Origin: Aquitalea denitrificans
GTDB taxonomy: Bacteria; Pseudomonadota; Gammaproteobacteria; Burkholderiales; Chromobacteriaceae
NCBI RefSeq assembly: GCF_009856625.1
Contig: NZ_CP047241.1
Location: 3,534,001-3,598,000 of the forward strand
Length of the DNA stretch: 64,000 bases
Direction: 5' to 3'
In this document: in pieces, positions 25,578-34,714 of the stretch
Position numbering within the stretch: position 1 is the first letter of the stretch
Layout of the letters: each line of letters begins with the position of its first letter
Program-made: the position numbers and the translations under genes
Notes under the pieces: generated by a model
What the model was told of the DNA's origin: nothing
Database searches by the model: none
What the model saw: the letters and a program-made list of their open reading frames with translations, nothing else

Positions 25578-25663
25578 TCCGCCTGCTGGCAGGCTGCACA
25601 TCTTTGGCTCAATCCGTGCAAGATCCAGACGGGATAGCCAGCTGACAGCACATGGAAATACTG

Positions 25664-26284
25664 ATGCAAACCCCACAAACCGTCACCGTTGCCCTTACTG
25701 GTGCCTCCGGCCTGCCCTATGGCCTGCGCCTGGTTGATAGCCTCATCAGCGCAGGCGTACGCGTATGGGTGCTGTACTCCCAAGCCGCACAAATTGTCGC
25801 CAAGCAGGAAATGGACTTGCATCTGCCCTCACGCCCTGCCGAAGTTGCACAATGGCTGCAACAACGTAGCGGGGCAAAAGCCGGGCAACTGGCCGTATTC
25901 GGTCGGGAAGAGTGGTTTGCCCCGGTGGCATCGGGTTCCAATCCGGCTGACGCCATGGTGGTTTGCCCTTGCTCGATGGGTACATTGGCGGCCATCGCCC
26001 ATGGCATGAGCGACAATCTGATTGAACGTGCTGCCGATGTCAGCATCAAGGAAGGCCGCAAGCTTATTCTGGTACCGCGAGAAACCCCGCTGTCGGTCAT
26101 CCATCTGGAAAACATGCTGAAACTGGCGCGGCTTGGCGCTGTCATCCTGCCGCCATCACCCGGTTTTTACACCCATCCAGCCAGCGTCGACGACATGGTG
26201 GACTTTGTGGTGGCACGCATTCTCGACCAGTTGCGTGTCCCGCACAGCCTGATGCCACGCTGGGGAGAGTCCGTAAAGGAGTAA
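25664..26284 (+). CDS. ubiX: Flavin prenyltransferase UbiX
   Basis: A 206-residue flavoprotein that attaches a dimethylallyl group to FMN, making the cofactor for UbiD decarboxylase in ubiquinone synthesis. The N-terminal GASGLPYGLRLVD binds flavin, and VVCPCSMGTLAAIAHGMSDNLIERAADV and LVPRETPLSVIHLENML are family signatures. Start: ATG at 25664 has GGAA upstream; another ATG at 25652 is possible. It precedes nnr by three bases, probably cotranscribed. Confidence 0.94.
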   Translation: MQTPQTVTVALTGASGLPYGLRLVDSLISAGVRVWVLYSQAAQIVAKQEMDLHLPSRPAEVAQWLQQRSGAKAGQLAVFGREEWFAPVASGSNPADAMVVCPCSMGTLAAIAHGMSDNLIERAADVSIKEGRKLILVPRETPLSVIHLENMLKLARLGAVILPPSPGFYTHPASVDDMVDFVVARILDQLRVPHSLMPRWGESVKE

Positions 26285-26287
26285 AAC

Positions 26288-27751
26288 ATGCTGCAAGATG
26301 CATTATGGAGTCTGCCGGCCTTGCGCCGTCTGGAGATAGAGGCCGAATTACAGGGCCTTGACCTGATGCAGCGCGCAGCACGCGCCACAGCGGCATGGAC
26401 CCGACGGCATCTGCCACCCGGTGCGCGTATTCTGGTGGCAGCCGGCCCCGGCAATAACGGCGGCGATGCCCTGTACGCTGCCCTGCTGCTGATGCAGGAG
26501 GGCTACAGCCTAGATATCCTGATGCCGCAAATGCCCGCCAGCCCGCAGGCGCAGCAAGCCTACCTGGCCTTGCGCAGTGCCGGTGGCATTCCCTTGCAGC
26601 AACTTGCAGCGGACGCCCCTGCTCCGGCATTGCTGATTGACGGGCTGTTTGGCATCGGACTTAGTCGTCCCCTGGATACCAAGTGGCTGGCCCTGATCCA
26701 CCAGCTGGATCAACTTGATTGCCAGCGATTGGCGCTGGACTGCCCAAGCGGTCTGAACGCCTACACCGGTCAGGTACAGCAAGCCTGTATTCACGCCACG
26801 CATACCCTGACTTTTCTCTGCCACAAACCAGGCTTGTTTTATTCCGCTGGAGCAGACCATGCCGGGCAGGTAGAACTGGCCACCCTGGACTGTCCCCCGG
26901 CCCTCCAACCTGCCCCGGAAGGCTATTTGAACCGGCAAGGTGCACAAGCTTTGCAACGCCGTCGCGACAGCCACAAGGGCAGTCATGGCACGGTTGCCAT
27001 CATCGGTGGCAGCGAAGGCATGCTGGGTGCGGCACTGCTTGCCGGCCGAGCAGCATTGGCCGGTGGTGCCGGCAAAGTCCATGTACTGGCGCTGGATGGC
27101 CGCCTTGCGGCAGATACATCCTGCCCGGAGCTGATGTTGCATGATGCACGGCAACCGCACAGCCAACCCGACTGCGATGTGCTTGCCACCGGCCCGGGAC
27201 TGGGGCAAAGCAGGCAGGCTAGACAATGGCTGGAACATGCGCTGGCATCTCCTCTGCCGCTGGTGCTGGATGCGGATGCCCTTAACATGCTGGCAAGCGA
27301 TGCCCAGCTGCAGGATCTGCTGGCCATGCGTGAGGCCGACACTATCCTGACGCCACACCCTGCAGAAGCAGCACGCCTGCTGGGCAATAGTACAGCCACG
27401 GTTCAGGCAGACCGTCTTGCCGCAGTTCAGCAGCTGGTCAGCCGCTTCGACTGCCTGGTAATCCTCAAAGGTGCCGGAACGCTGATTGCGGCGGCTGGTC
27501 AGCCTTATCAGCTCAATACCAGCGGCGGCCCCGCGCTCGCAGTTGCCGGTCAAGGCGATGTACTGAGCGGCCTGATTGCCGCGCTGCTGGCACAAGGCAT
27601 GCCGGCCATGGCCGCATGCTGCCTTGCCGTACGGGTACATGGCATGGCCGGAGATGAATACCAGCAGGAAACCGGTGGCCCCATCGGGCTGACTGCCACA
27701 GCCACTGCCCACCGCTGCAGTCTCATTCTCAACCGCTTGCTGAACGCATAA
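26288..27751 (+). CDS. nnr: Bifunctional NAD(P)H-hydrate epimerase/dehydratase Nnr
   Basis: A 487-residue metabolite-repair enzyme. The N-terminal YjeF_N domain (about 1-205; GPGNNGGDALYAALLL near 45-60) epimerises hydrated NAD(P)H; the C-terminal ribokinase-like domain (about 215-485; VAIIGGSEGMLGAALLAGRA, LDADALNML, and VAGQGDVLSGLIAALLAQG) dehydrates it using ADP. In the last motif the usual G-T-G-D reads G-Q-G-D, keeping the catalytic Asp. Transcribed with ubiX. Confidence 0.94.
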   Translation: MLQDALWSLPALRRLEIEAELQGLDLMQRAARATAAWTRRHLPPGARILVAAGPGNNGGDALYAALLLMQEGYSLDILMPQMPASPQAQQAYLALRSAGGIPLQQLAADAPAPALLIDGLFGIGLSRPLDTKWLALIHQLDQLDCQRLALDCPSGLNAYTGQVQQACIHATHTLTFLCHKPGLFYSAGADHAGQVELATLDCPPALQPAPEGYLNRQGAQALQRRRDSHKGSHGTVAIIGGSEGMLGAALLAGRAALAGGAGKVHVLALDGRLAADTSCPELMLHDARQPHSQPDCDVLATGPGLGQSRQARQWLEHALASPLPLVLDADALNMLASDAQLQDLLAMREADTILTPHPAEAARLLGNSTATVQADRLAAVQQLVSRFDCLVILKGAGTLIAAAGQPYQLNTSGGPALAVAGQGDVLSGLIAALLAQGMPAMAACCLAVRVHGMAGDEYQQETGGPIGLTATATAHRCSLILNRLLNA

Positions 27752-27763
27752 ATCCTGTCGGGT

Positions 27764-27784
27764 AGCAGCGTTTGCTGCTCTTTT
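27764..27784 (+). terminator. Weak terminator after nnr
   Basis: AGCAGC-GTTT-GCTGCT forms a six-base stem followed by CTTTT. It sits 13 bases after the nnr stop and is probably a modest intrinsic terminator. Confidence 0.55.
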
Positions 27785-27855
27785 GTCCATGGAAATACTT
27801 TTCCTGCGGAAATCCAGCCTAGGTAAAATGATCGGCTCTTCCGGAGGAAAAACTT

Positions 27856-28812
27856 TTGCATCAACAGAAGAAAGCCTATGTGTACGGGCTGAGTGCCGTA
27901 CTTGTCTGGTCTACGGTGGCCACTGCCTTCAAAATCAGCCTGGCGCACCTGACGCCTGCACAGCTTGTCCTGTATGCAAGCCTTGCCTCTACCGCCAGCC
28001 TGCTTGGCATCCTGCTATATCAGAGGCGCCTGAGCAGCCTGCTGCCGGCAATACGCCAGCACTGGCGTCGCTCACTCCTGCTGGGCACAGTCAACCCGCT
28101 GGTCTATTACCTGCTCTTGTTCAAGGCCTATGCGCTGCTTCCCGCGCAGGAGGCTCAGGCCATCAACTACACCTGGGCACTGACCATGACCCTGCTGTCC
28201 GTGCCCTTGCTCAAGCACAAACTGAGCCTGAACGATGCGGGAGCCGCAGTCATCTGCTACCTGGGCGTGCTGGTTATCGGCACCCATGGCCAGCTGTTCA
28301 GCCTGCATTTTTCCAGTTTGGCCGGTGTAGGCTATGCACTGGCATCCACTCTGCTGTGGGCCACCTACTGGGTCCTTAATGCCCGGGACCAGCGCGAACC
28401 CATACTGGGGCTGGCACTCAATTTTCTGCTCTCACTGCCGCTAAGCCTGCTGTTCTGTGCCATAACCGGTGAACTGCATGCTGTCGCATGGCAAGGACTG
28501 GCGGGAGCCGCATATGTCGGAGCTCTGGAAATGGGTTTTACCTTTGTCTTGTGGCTCAGTGCCATGAAACTCACCAACAGTACAGCGCGGATCGCCAATC
28601 TGATTTTCCTCTCCCCCCTGCTTTCGCTGGGTCTGATTCACTTTATCGTGGGAGAGCAGATACTGCCGTCGACCTTGCTGGGTTTGGCGCTGATCCTGGG
28701 TGGGCTATTGCTGCAGAAACTGCCCAGACTGCGGCTGGGTCGACAGCACCGCCCGGTGGCAATCAGTCAGCAATGTGTTAACCCTCAACCTGACCCCAGC
28801 AAAAACGTGTGA
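27856..28812 (+). CDS. DMT superfamily (EamA) transporter
   Basis: A 318-residue membrane protein with ten predicted helices and two EamA repeats (about 8-140 and 150-285), typical of drug/metabolite exporters. The start is TTG: a strong GGAGG lies about eight bases upstream, and no in-frame ATG occurs near the N-terminus (an ATG in the neighbourhood is in another frame). The C-terminal 30 residues are hydrophilic. Flanking genes do not indicate a substrate. Confidence 0.88.
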   Translation: MHQQKKAYVYGLSAVLVWSTVATAFKISLAHLTPAQLVLYASLASTASLLGILLYQRRLSSLLPAIRQHWRRSLLLGTVNPLVYYLLLFKAYALLPAQEAQAINYTWALTMTLLSVPLLKHKLSLNDAGAAVICYLGVLVIGTHGQLFSLHFSSLAGVGYALASTLLWATYWVLNARDQREPILGLALNFLLSLPLSLLFCAITGELHAVAWQGLAGAAYVGALEMGFTFVLWLSAMKLTNSTARIANLIFLSPLLSLGLIHFIVGEQILPSTLLGLALILGGLLLQKLPRLRLGRQHRPVAISQQCVNPQPDPSKNV

Positions 28813-28995
28813 TTCCCTAGCCACAATTCAAATAATGTGGTGCTATTTGCAACCGTAAGCCAGTAAATTATGCATTTGGCACTGGATTGCCGTGACAGTC
28901 TCATCAAAGCGATGACACCATGCCTGACAAGCAAAAGTGGCATTTCCCAGGAAGACTTCCTAGGATTAAGCAGGGCAAAAAGGATAATAAAAGCA

Positions 28996-30543
28996 ATGAA
29001 TAGCATCAAATCCAAGCTCAGGCTCTGGCTGATGATAGGGGTAACGGTGATTGTGGCCATCACCGGACTGTTGTCGTACAAGCAAAACCGCAGTCAGGAC
29101 GAAGAAGACTACCAGGCTCAGCGCGCATCGCTGCAAGCGCGTCTATCGCTGTCATTGCCACATGGTGTATGGCAGATGGATGACTCCTATACCCGCCTTA
29201 CTCTGGATGCCGAGCTGGGCTGGAGTTCCGTACTTGCCATTCGCATCACCGGCGATGCCGGGCTGAATATCGGTCGAAGCCGCAATACCGACAACGCCAC
29301 ATTGCGTGATATGGCACCGGCAGAAAAGCCCAGCAGCGATGATGTGCTGAACATCCCCATCATCTACCAGAACCGGGAAAAGCTTGGAACTGCCACCGTC
29401 TATCTTTCCCGTAGCCAGCTGGAACACCGCCAGCGCATGCACTTGCTGGAAATCCTGGTGGAAATCCTGATTCTGGACGGTCTCATCTTCATTGTGATGA
29501 CCTACAACCTGAACCGTTTTGTTTTTGATCCACTTAAGCGGCTGCAGGAAGCACTGAATCAGGCTGCCAGCAGCGACGATGCAAAATCATTGCGACTGGA
29601 ACAGCAAACCCAGGATGAGTTCGGTGCGGTCACCCACAGTTTCAACCGCATTGTCGACCGTATCTCGGCCGATCTTGCCATGCGTACCAGTGCCGAGGCG
29701 CAAGCGCGCCAGGAACGGGACAATGCCGAGCAGGCGCTGCGCCAGTTGGTACAAACCCAACAGACCCTGGTTGAAACCGAAAAACTGGCCTCGCTGGGTA
29801 GCCTGGTTGCTGGCGTAGCCCACGAGATTAACACCCCGGTGGGAATTACCCTGACCACGGCCTCCCATCTTGCCACCACCACCCTGCATATCACCGAAAA
29901 ACTGGACAACGGCGGCGTCAAGAAAAGTGACTTCCAGGCGTATCTGGATACGGCCAAGGAGTGTTGCGAACTGATACTGTCCAATGCCGAACGCGCAGCC
30001 AACCTGATTCACAGCTTCAAACAGGTGGCAGTCGACCAGACCAGCGAGCAGCGCCGCGACTTCCAGCTCAACGACTATCTCAATGAAATCGTCACCAGCC
30101 TGAAGCCACGCTTCAAGCGTTCACAAACCAGCATTTCCATCGACTGCGAAGACGACCTGCTGCTGGACAGCTACCCCGGAGCAGTATCACAGGTTGTCAC
30201 CAATCTACTGGTCAATGCACTGGTGCACGGATTTGACGAAAAGCCCGGCGGCTCCATCCACATTCATGCAGAACGCTGCAGCAACAGCGAAATCCGCCTC
30301 AGCGTCAAGGATGATGGTAAAGGCATTCCCACCGAAAATCTCAACCGCGTCTTCGACCCCTTCTTCACCACCCGCCGCGGCAGCGGTGGCAGCGGACTGG
30401 GTCTGCATATCGTGTACAACATCATCCGGCAACGACTGGGCGGTACCATAGAAGTTCATAGCGAACCCGGCAAGGGCAGCACCTTTACCATCACCATGCC
30501 GTGTATTGCTCCGGAAATTCCGCACAAGGAGGCAAGGGAATGA
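28996..30543 (+). CDS. Membrane sensor histidine kinase
   Basis: A 515-residue kinase. Membrane segments lie at about 8-28 and 152-171, enclosing a 120-residue periplasmic sensor, then a HAMP-like linker, a coiled coil rich in Gln/Ala, and a HisKA-like helix with phosphoacceptor His276 in GVAHEINTPVG. The ATPase has N box NLLVNALVHG, G1 box DDGKGIP, F box DPFFTTRRG and G2 box SGLGLHIV. ATG at 28996 was chosen because it places the first helix at the usual distance; the frame stays open to 28870. Its stop overlaps the next gene (ATGA), so it forms a two-component pair with an HD-GYP regulator. Confidence 0.9.
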   Translation: MNSIKSKLRLWLMIGVTVIVAITGLLSYKQNRSQDEEDYQAQRASLQARLSLSLPHGVWQMDDSYTRLTLDAELGWSSVLAIRITGDAGLNIGRSRNTDNATLRDMAPAEKPSSDDVLNIPIIYQNREKLGTATVYLSRSQLEHRQRMHLLEILVEILILDGLIFIVMTYNLNRFVFDPLKRLQEALNQAASSDDAKSLRLEQQTQDEFGAVTHSFNRIVDRISADLAMRTSAEAQARQERDNAEQALRQLVQTQQTLVETEKLASLGSLVAGVAHEINTPVGITLTTASHLATTTLHITEKLDNGGVKKSDFQAYLDTAKECCELILSNAERAANLIHSFKQVAVDQTSEQRRDFQLNDYLNEIVTSLKPRFKRSQTSISIDCEDDLLLDSYPGAVSQVVTNLLVNALVHGFDEKPGGSIHIHAERCSNSEIRLSVKDDGKGIPTENLNRVFDPFFTTRRGSGGSGLGLHIVYNIIRQRLGGTIEVHSEPGKGSTFTITMPCIAPEIPHKEARE

Positions 30544-32123
30544 GCCAGCAACAGGATAACGATGACAACTGGCTGCTGGAGGACGACCCTGCGGAACAGG
30601 AAAGCCAGCAACCACAGTATAAGCGTCCCTGGAAAATCCTGATCGTCGATGACGAACCCGATGTACACAGTGCCACGGCGCTGGCCATTCGCAACATCCG
30701 ATACAAAGAACGCGGGCTGGAACTGCTCAGTGCCTACTCGGCGGCCGAAGCGCAGCAAATGCTGCTCAAACATGACCATATCGCACTGATTCTGCTGGAT
30801 GTGGTGATGGAAACCGATGATGCCGGCCTGCGGCTGGTACGCCGCATCCGTGAAGAAATGCAGATAGGTACCACCCGCATCGTGCTGCGTACCGGCCAGC
30901 CCGGCCAGGCACCGGAGCAGGAGGTCATCCTCAATTACGATATCAACGACTACAAGACCAAGACCGAGCTGACGGTACAGAAGCTGTTCACTACCGTCAT
31001 TGCCTCGCTACGCGCCTACGAGAACCTGATCACCATCGAGAAAAACCGCCAGGGACTGGCCAAGATTCTGGAAGGCGCCGCGGACCTATACCAAATGTTC
31101 TCGCTGAAAGAGTTCGCTTCCGGCGTACTCAAGCAGATCAGCGCGATTCTGGATGTCGGCACCGATGGCATACTATGCGTGGAAAGTACACCGGACATGA
31201 CCGGCAGGCCGCTGCTGGAAATCCTGGCAGCAGCTGGTGCCTATGAAAGCCTGTTGGAAAAAGGCAGCCTGGACGACTACCCGGAGCTGGCCCAGGCCAT
31301 TCGCCTAGCCTTGCAGGAAAAGCGCAATATCTACCAGCATCCCTACGATGTACTGTGCATCACTGCGCAAAACGGCAGGGAGTTTGCCGTCCACTTCACT
31401 CCGCCCTGGCCGCTGGACGATGTGGAACGCAATCTACTGGAGGTATTCTGCCAGCGCATTTCATCCGCTTACGACAATCTCTATCTCTACAACCAGCTGC
31501 GCCACTCCCAGGAAGCCACTGTGGTGGCCTTGGCCGCCCTGGCCGAATACCGTGACACCGATACCGGTGCTCATGTTCAGCGCGTACAGAAACTGACGCA
31601 TGCCATTGCCGGTGAAATCCGCGACAACGGCCATTATCTGGAACTGCTGACCGCAGAATTCATGGACATGGTTGGCATGGCCAGCATTCTGCATGATGTG
31701 GGCAAGGTCGGCACGCCCGATCACATCCTGTTCAAGCCCGGCAAACTGGACCCGGATGAACGCCGCATCATGGAACAACATGCCAGCATCGGTGCACACA
31801 TCCTGGCCAAATCCGCGCAGATGGTGGAAGGACAAAGCTATTTGTCGCTCGGTTCTGAAATTGCTGGCGGTCATCATGAACACTTCGATGGCAATGGCTA
31901 TCCGCAAAAACTGCAGGGGCAGAACATTCCCCTGTCAGCGCGAATTGTGGCCGTTGTCGATGTCTTTGATGCCCTGCTCAACAAGCGCCCTTATAAAGAG
32001 CCATGGGAACTGTCCGAAACACTGGACTACATCCGTAGCCGCGCCGGTAGCCAGTTTGACCCGGTCGTGGTTACCGCCCTGTGTACTTTGGTGGAAGAAA
32101 AACGCCTGCCCTTCGAGCTGTAG
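30540..32123 (+). CDS. Response regulator REC-DUF3369-HD-GYP phosphodiesterase
   Basis: A 527-residue regulator. After an acidic, Gln-rich head of about 30 residues, the receiver domain carries LIVDDEP and phosphoacceptor Asp87 (LILLDVVM). A DUF3369 domain (about 165-330) follows, then an HD-GYP domain with HDVGKVGTPDHIL and GGHHEHFDGNGYP intact, so c-di-GMP hydrolysis is expected. The GYP triad and metal-binding His/Asp residues are all present. It overlaps the kinase gene by four bases. A bidirectional terminator follows. The signal sensed and the processes controlled are unknown. Confidence 0.93.
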   Translation: MSQQQDNDDNWLLEDDPAEQESQQPQYKRPWKILIVDDEPDVHSATALAIRNIRYKERGLELLSAYSAAEAQQMLLKHDHIALILLDVVMETDDAGLRLVRRIREEMQIGTTRIVLRTGQPGQAPEQEVILNYDINDYKTKTELTVQKLFTTVIASLRAYENLITIEKNRQGLAKILEGAADLYQMFSLKEFASGVLKQISAILDVGTDGILCVESTPDMTGRPLLEILAAAGAYESLLEKGSLDDYPELAQAIRLALQEKRNIYQHPYDVLCITAQNGREFAVHFTPPWPLDDVERNLLEVFCQRISSAYDNLYLYNQLRHSQEATVVALAALAEYRDTDTGAHVQRVQKLTHAIAGEIRDNGHYLELLTAEFMDMVGMASILHDVGKVGTPDHILFKPGKLDPDERRIMEQHASIGAHILAKSAQMVEGQSYLSLGSEIAGGHHEHFDGNGYPQKLQGQNIPLSARIVAVVDVFDALLNKRPYKEPWELSETLDYIRSRAGSQFDPVVVTALCTLVEEKRLPFEL

Positions 32124-32136
32124 CACCAGCCAGCAC

Positions 32137-32173
32137 AAAAAAAGCCGCCCTGACAGACCAGGGCGGCTTTTTC
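32137..32173. terminator. Bidirectional terminator between HD-GYP and hemolysin III genes
   Basis: AAAGCCGCCCTG and CAGGGCGGCTTT form a long stem bounded by an A-run and a T-run, so it can end transcripts from both convergent genes. Confidence 0.88.
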
Positions 32174-32189
32174 AATGCATGGGCAACAC

Positions 32190-32807
32190 TCAGGCAACGT
32201 AGAACATCACGCTGACAAACTGGCAAATGCTGCCGCCCATCACAAACAGATGCCAGATACCATGACCGTGACGGATTTTTTCGTCATTGAGAAACCAATA
32301 AATGCCTACGCTGTAGATCAGGCCGCCCAGCGCCAGCCAGAACAAGCCGCCCCACGACATGGCCGCAATCAGCGGCTGCATGGCAATCACCACCAGCCAA
32401 CCCATTACCACATATAGAATCATCGACAGCAGACGAGTCCGCCGGCCCAGTGTCAGCTCCTGGACAATACCGAAAATGGCCAGCCCCCAGCTCAGACCAA
32501 ACAGCGTCCAGCCCCAGGCTCCGCGCAACGTGACCAGACAATACGGCGTATAACTGCCTGCGATCAGAAGATAAATGGCTGAGTGGTCGCACTTCTGCAA
32601 AATTGCCTTAGCCCGCCCTTTTGCACTGTGGTACAGGGTGGAAACCAGATACAGCAGCACCAGTGTCGTGCCATACAGGCTGAAGCTGACGATCTTCCAC
32701 GGGTCTCCCTGCTCGGCAGCCACATACACCAGGCTGATCAGCCCGGTGATTGCCAGCACGGTACCAATCAGGTGGGAAATGCCGTTAAAGCGCTCTCCGT
32801 AATACAT
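32190..32807 (-). CDS. Hemolysin III family (PAQR-like) membrane protein
   Basis: A 205-residue protein with seven predicted helices. Family motifs are visible: RFNGISHLIG near the start, STLYHSAKGRAKAILQKCDHSAIYLLIAGSYTP split across helices 2-3 with the conserved Ser/His/Asp residues, and GIWHLFVMGGS with His near the end. These residues coordinate zinc in PAQR relatives. ATG at 32807 has AGAG upstream; a GTG-led extension to 32834 is less likely. Function in bacteria is not established despite the name. Confidence 0.9.
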   Translation of the reverse strand: MYYGERFNGISHLIGTVLAITGLISLVYVAAEQGDPWKIVSFSLYGTTLVLLYLVSTLYHSAKGRAKAILQKCDHSAIYLLIAGSYTPYCLVTLRGAWGWTLFGLSWGLAIFGIVQELTLGRRTRLLSMILYVVMGWLVVIAMQPLIAAMSWGGLFWLALGGLIYSVGIYWFLNDEKIRHGHGIWHLFVMGGSICQFVSVMFYVA

Positions 32808-32983
32808 GTATTTCTCTCTTCTCACTGCGACCATGTGATCCGGTCAGCGGCATCGCCGTATATCCGGACAGCTGCTTGGGCAGCACCCGCTTGCAGGCAG
32901 TTCCTGCAAGGCAATAGATAGTTTGCGGCAAAATCCGGCAAAACAAGTCATTGCAGCCGCCTTGGCAATAAGAAGCAGTATAC

Positions 32984-33014
32984 AAAAACAAAGCGGGCCG
33001 TAGCCCGCTTTGTC
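32984..33014 (-). terminator. Rho-independent terminator after adk
   Basis: On the minus strand ACAAAGCGGGC-TACG-GCCCGCTTTGT is followed by a T-run (TTTTTG). It lies 24 bases past the adk stop. Confidence 0.85.
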
Positions 33015-33037
33015 ACATCGGCAGCAAAAACTGTCGC

Positions 33038-33694
33038 TCAGACAGCCAGTGCCTTCAGCACATTGCCACGCACCACGTCAACCGGCTGAGTGCCGTCGAT
33101 CTTGACGTATTTGGGTGCCTTGGCATCGCCACTGGCAGCGCGCTGGCCATAGAAGCCAACCAGAACCTCGGTCTGCTCGTGATACACCGCCAGACGTTTC
33201 TTCACGGTGTCTTCGTGGTCATCATCACGCTGGATCAGGTCTTCACCGGTTTCGTCATCCTTGCCAGCCACTTTCGGCGGGTTGAAGGTAATGTGGTAAG
33301 TACGGCCGGAAGCCAGATGCACACGGCGACCAGCCATGCGCTCAATGATAGCGGCATCAGGTACGTCGATTTCCACTACGAAGTCGATATCCACACCGGC
33401 AGCGATCATGGCCTCGGCTTGCGGAATAGTGCGCGGGAAACCATCAAACAGGAAACCCTTGGCACAGTCGTCCTGAGCAATACGCTCCTTCACCAGACCG
33501 ATGATGATGTCATCGCGTACCAGACCACCTGCATCCATGATGGCCTTGGCTTCCAGACCCAGCGGCGTGCCGGCCTTGACGGCTGCACGCAGCATGTCGC
33601 CAGTGGAAATCTGCGGAATGCCGAATTCCTCGCGGATATAGTTTGCCTGGGTACCCTTGCCTGCGCCCGGAGCGCCCAACAGAATCAATCGCAT
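33038..33694 (-). CDS. adk: Adenylate kinase
   Basis: A 218-residue long-form adenylate kinase (ATP + AMP to 2 ADP). The P-loop GAPGAGKGTQ is at 7-16, the AMP-binding segment STGDMLRAAV follows, and DGFPRT and the LID domain (GRRVHLASGRTYH) are intact. LID zinc-binding Cys residues are absent, as in most Gram-negative enzymes. It is the last gene of the minus-strand kdsB/lpxK/exb block, separated from kdsB by about 79 bases, and has its own terminator. Confidence 0.97.
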   Translation of the reverse strand: MRLILLGAPGAGKGTQANYIREEFGIPQISTGDMLRAAVKAGTPLGLEAKAIMDAGGLVRDDIIIGLVKERIAQDDCAKGFLFDGFPRTIPQAEAMIAAGVDIDFVVEIDVPDAAIIERMAGRRVHLASGRTYHITFNPPKVAGKDDETGEDLIQRDDDHEDTVKKRLAVYHEQTEVLVGFYGQRAASGDAKAPKYVKIDGTQPVDVVRGNVLKALAV

Positions 33695-33773
33695 AATTAC
33701 TCCCGTCAGTTTGTATGTCGTTTATTGTGATTGGTGTTCATCGACCGTCTTGCATTGCGGCCTTGCCCGGCGC

Positions 33774-34535
33774 TCAGCATCCGGCCAGTACGGCACGCAC
33801 CCGTTCCAGATCGGCCGGCGTATCCACACCGGCAGCGGGTGCTTCACGCACAGTGGCCACCATGATGGGGTAGCCATGCCACAACACGCGCAGCTGTTCC
33901 AGTGCTTCAAACTGCTCCAGAGGTGCCGGGCTCAATGCGCTGTAGGTCTGCAAAAAACCTGCCTGATAGGCATACATGCCGATGTGCCGCAGGACCGGTA
34001 GGTCGGCGGGCAGGACGCTTGTATCGTGTGCAAACGCGTCACGGGCATAGGGAATGGGCGCCCGGCTGAAATACAGGGCCCGCCCAGCATGGTCCAGCAC
34101 CACCTTGACCACATTGGGGTTGAACATGTCTTGTGCGGCATGAAACGGGTGCGCTACCGTTGCCATTGGCACCCCGGTTTCAGCCATCAGTGCCGCCAGC
34201 TTGTCGATCAGGGCCGGGTCGATCAAGGGCTCATCGCCCTGTACATTCACCACCACCTGTTCGGCCGGCCATTGCATGCGCTGCGCCACTTCAGCCAGAC
34301 GGTCGGTACCGCTGGCGTGATCTTCCCGCGTCATCACCGCTTCGATGCCATGCGCGGCACAGGCTTGCAGGATGTCGTGGTGATCCGTCGCCACCACCAC
34401 CTGGCTTGCCTGGCTGCGGGCAGCCTGTTCGGCAACGCGCACCACCATGGGCTTGCCGGCCAGGTCGGCCAGCGGCTTGCCCGGCAAACGGCTGGACGCC
34501 ATGCGTGCCGGAATGACGACGGAAAAACCGTTCAT
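33774..34535 (-). CDS. kdsB: CMP-KDO synthetase KdsB
   Basis: A 253-residue cytidylyltransferase activating KDO for lipid A glycosylation. The N-terminal FSVVIPARMASSRLPGKPL is the nucleotide-binding signature, with EQVVVNVQGDEPLI carrying the metal-binding Asp. It overlaps the Trm112-type gene by four bases (ATGA). With kdsD and kdsC at 18-19.6 kb, the window holds most of the KDO pathway (kdsA and waaA are elsewhere). Confidence 0.96.
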   Translation of the reverse strand: MNGFSVVIPARMASSRLPGKPLADLAGKPMVVRVAEQAARSQASQVVVATDHHDILQACAAHGIEAVMTREDHASGTDRLAEVAQRMQWPAEQVVVNVQGDEPLIDPALIDKLAALMAETGVPMATVAHPFHAAQDMFNPNVVKVVLDHAGRALYFSRAPIPYARDAFAHDTSVLPADLPVLRHIGMYAYQAGFLQTYSALSPAPLEQFEALEQLRVLWHGYPIMVATVREAPAAGVDTPADLERVRAVLAGC

Positions 34536-34714
34536 TTCACTTCTTCTTCCGCCGCCAGCTCACGGGCTTCGGTTTCCAGCATCATCGGGATGCCGTCCTT
34601 GATCGGGAAAGCCAGACGATCGCCCTTGCAGATCAGTTCCTGCCGGGTCTTGTCGAATACCAGCGGGCCCTTGCACAGCGGGCACACCAGGATGTCCAGA
34701 AATTTAGCGTCCAT
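34532..34714 (-). CDS. Trm112 family protein (YcaR-type)
   Basis: A 60-residue protein of the Trm112/UPF0434 family: MDAKFLDILVCPLCKGPLVF with a Cys-x-x-Cys knuckle near residues 11-14 and a conserved ELICKGDRLAFPIKDGIPMM segment. Eukaryotic Trm112 activates methyltransferases; the bacterial role is not settled. It is nested between lpxK and kdsB with overlaps on both sides, a conserved arrangement in proteobacteria. Confidence 0.9.
   Translation of the reverse strand: MDAKFLDILVCPLCKGPLVFDKTRQELICKGDRLAFPIKDGIPMMLETEARELAAEEEVK

Noticed and set aside
28877..28890. TGGCAC...TTGC sequence resembling a sigma-54 promoter before the sensor kinase gene
   Set aside because: The GG and GC dinucleotides are nine bases apart instead of the required ten, so sigma-54 recognition is unlikely.
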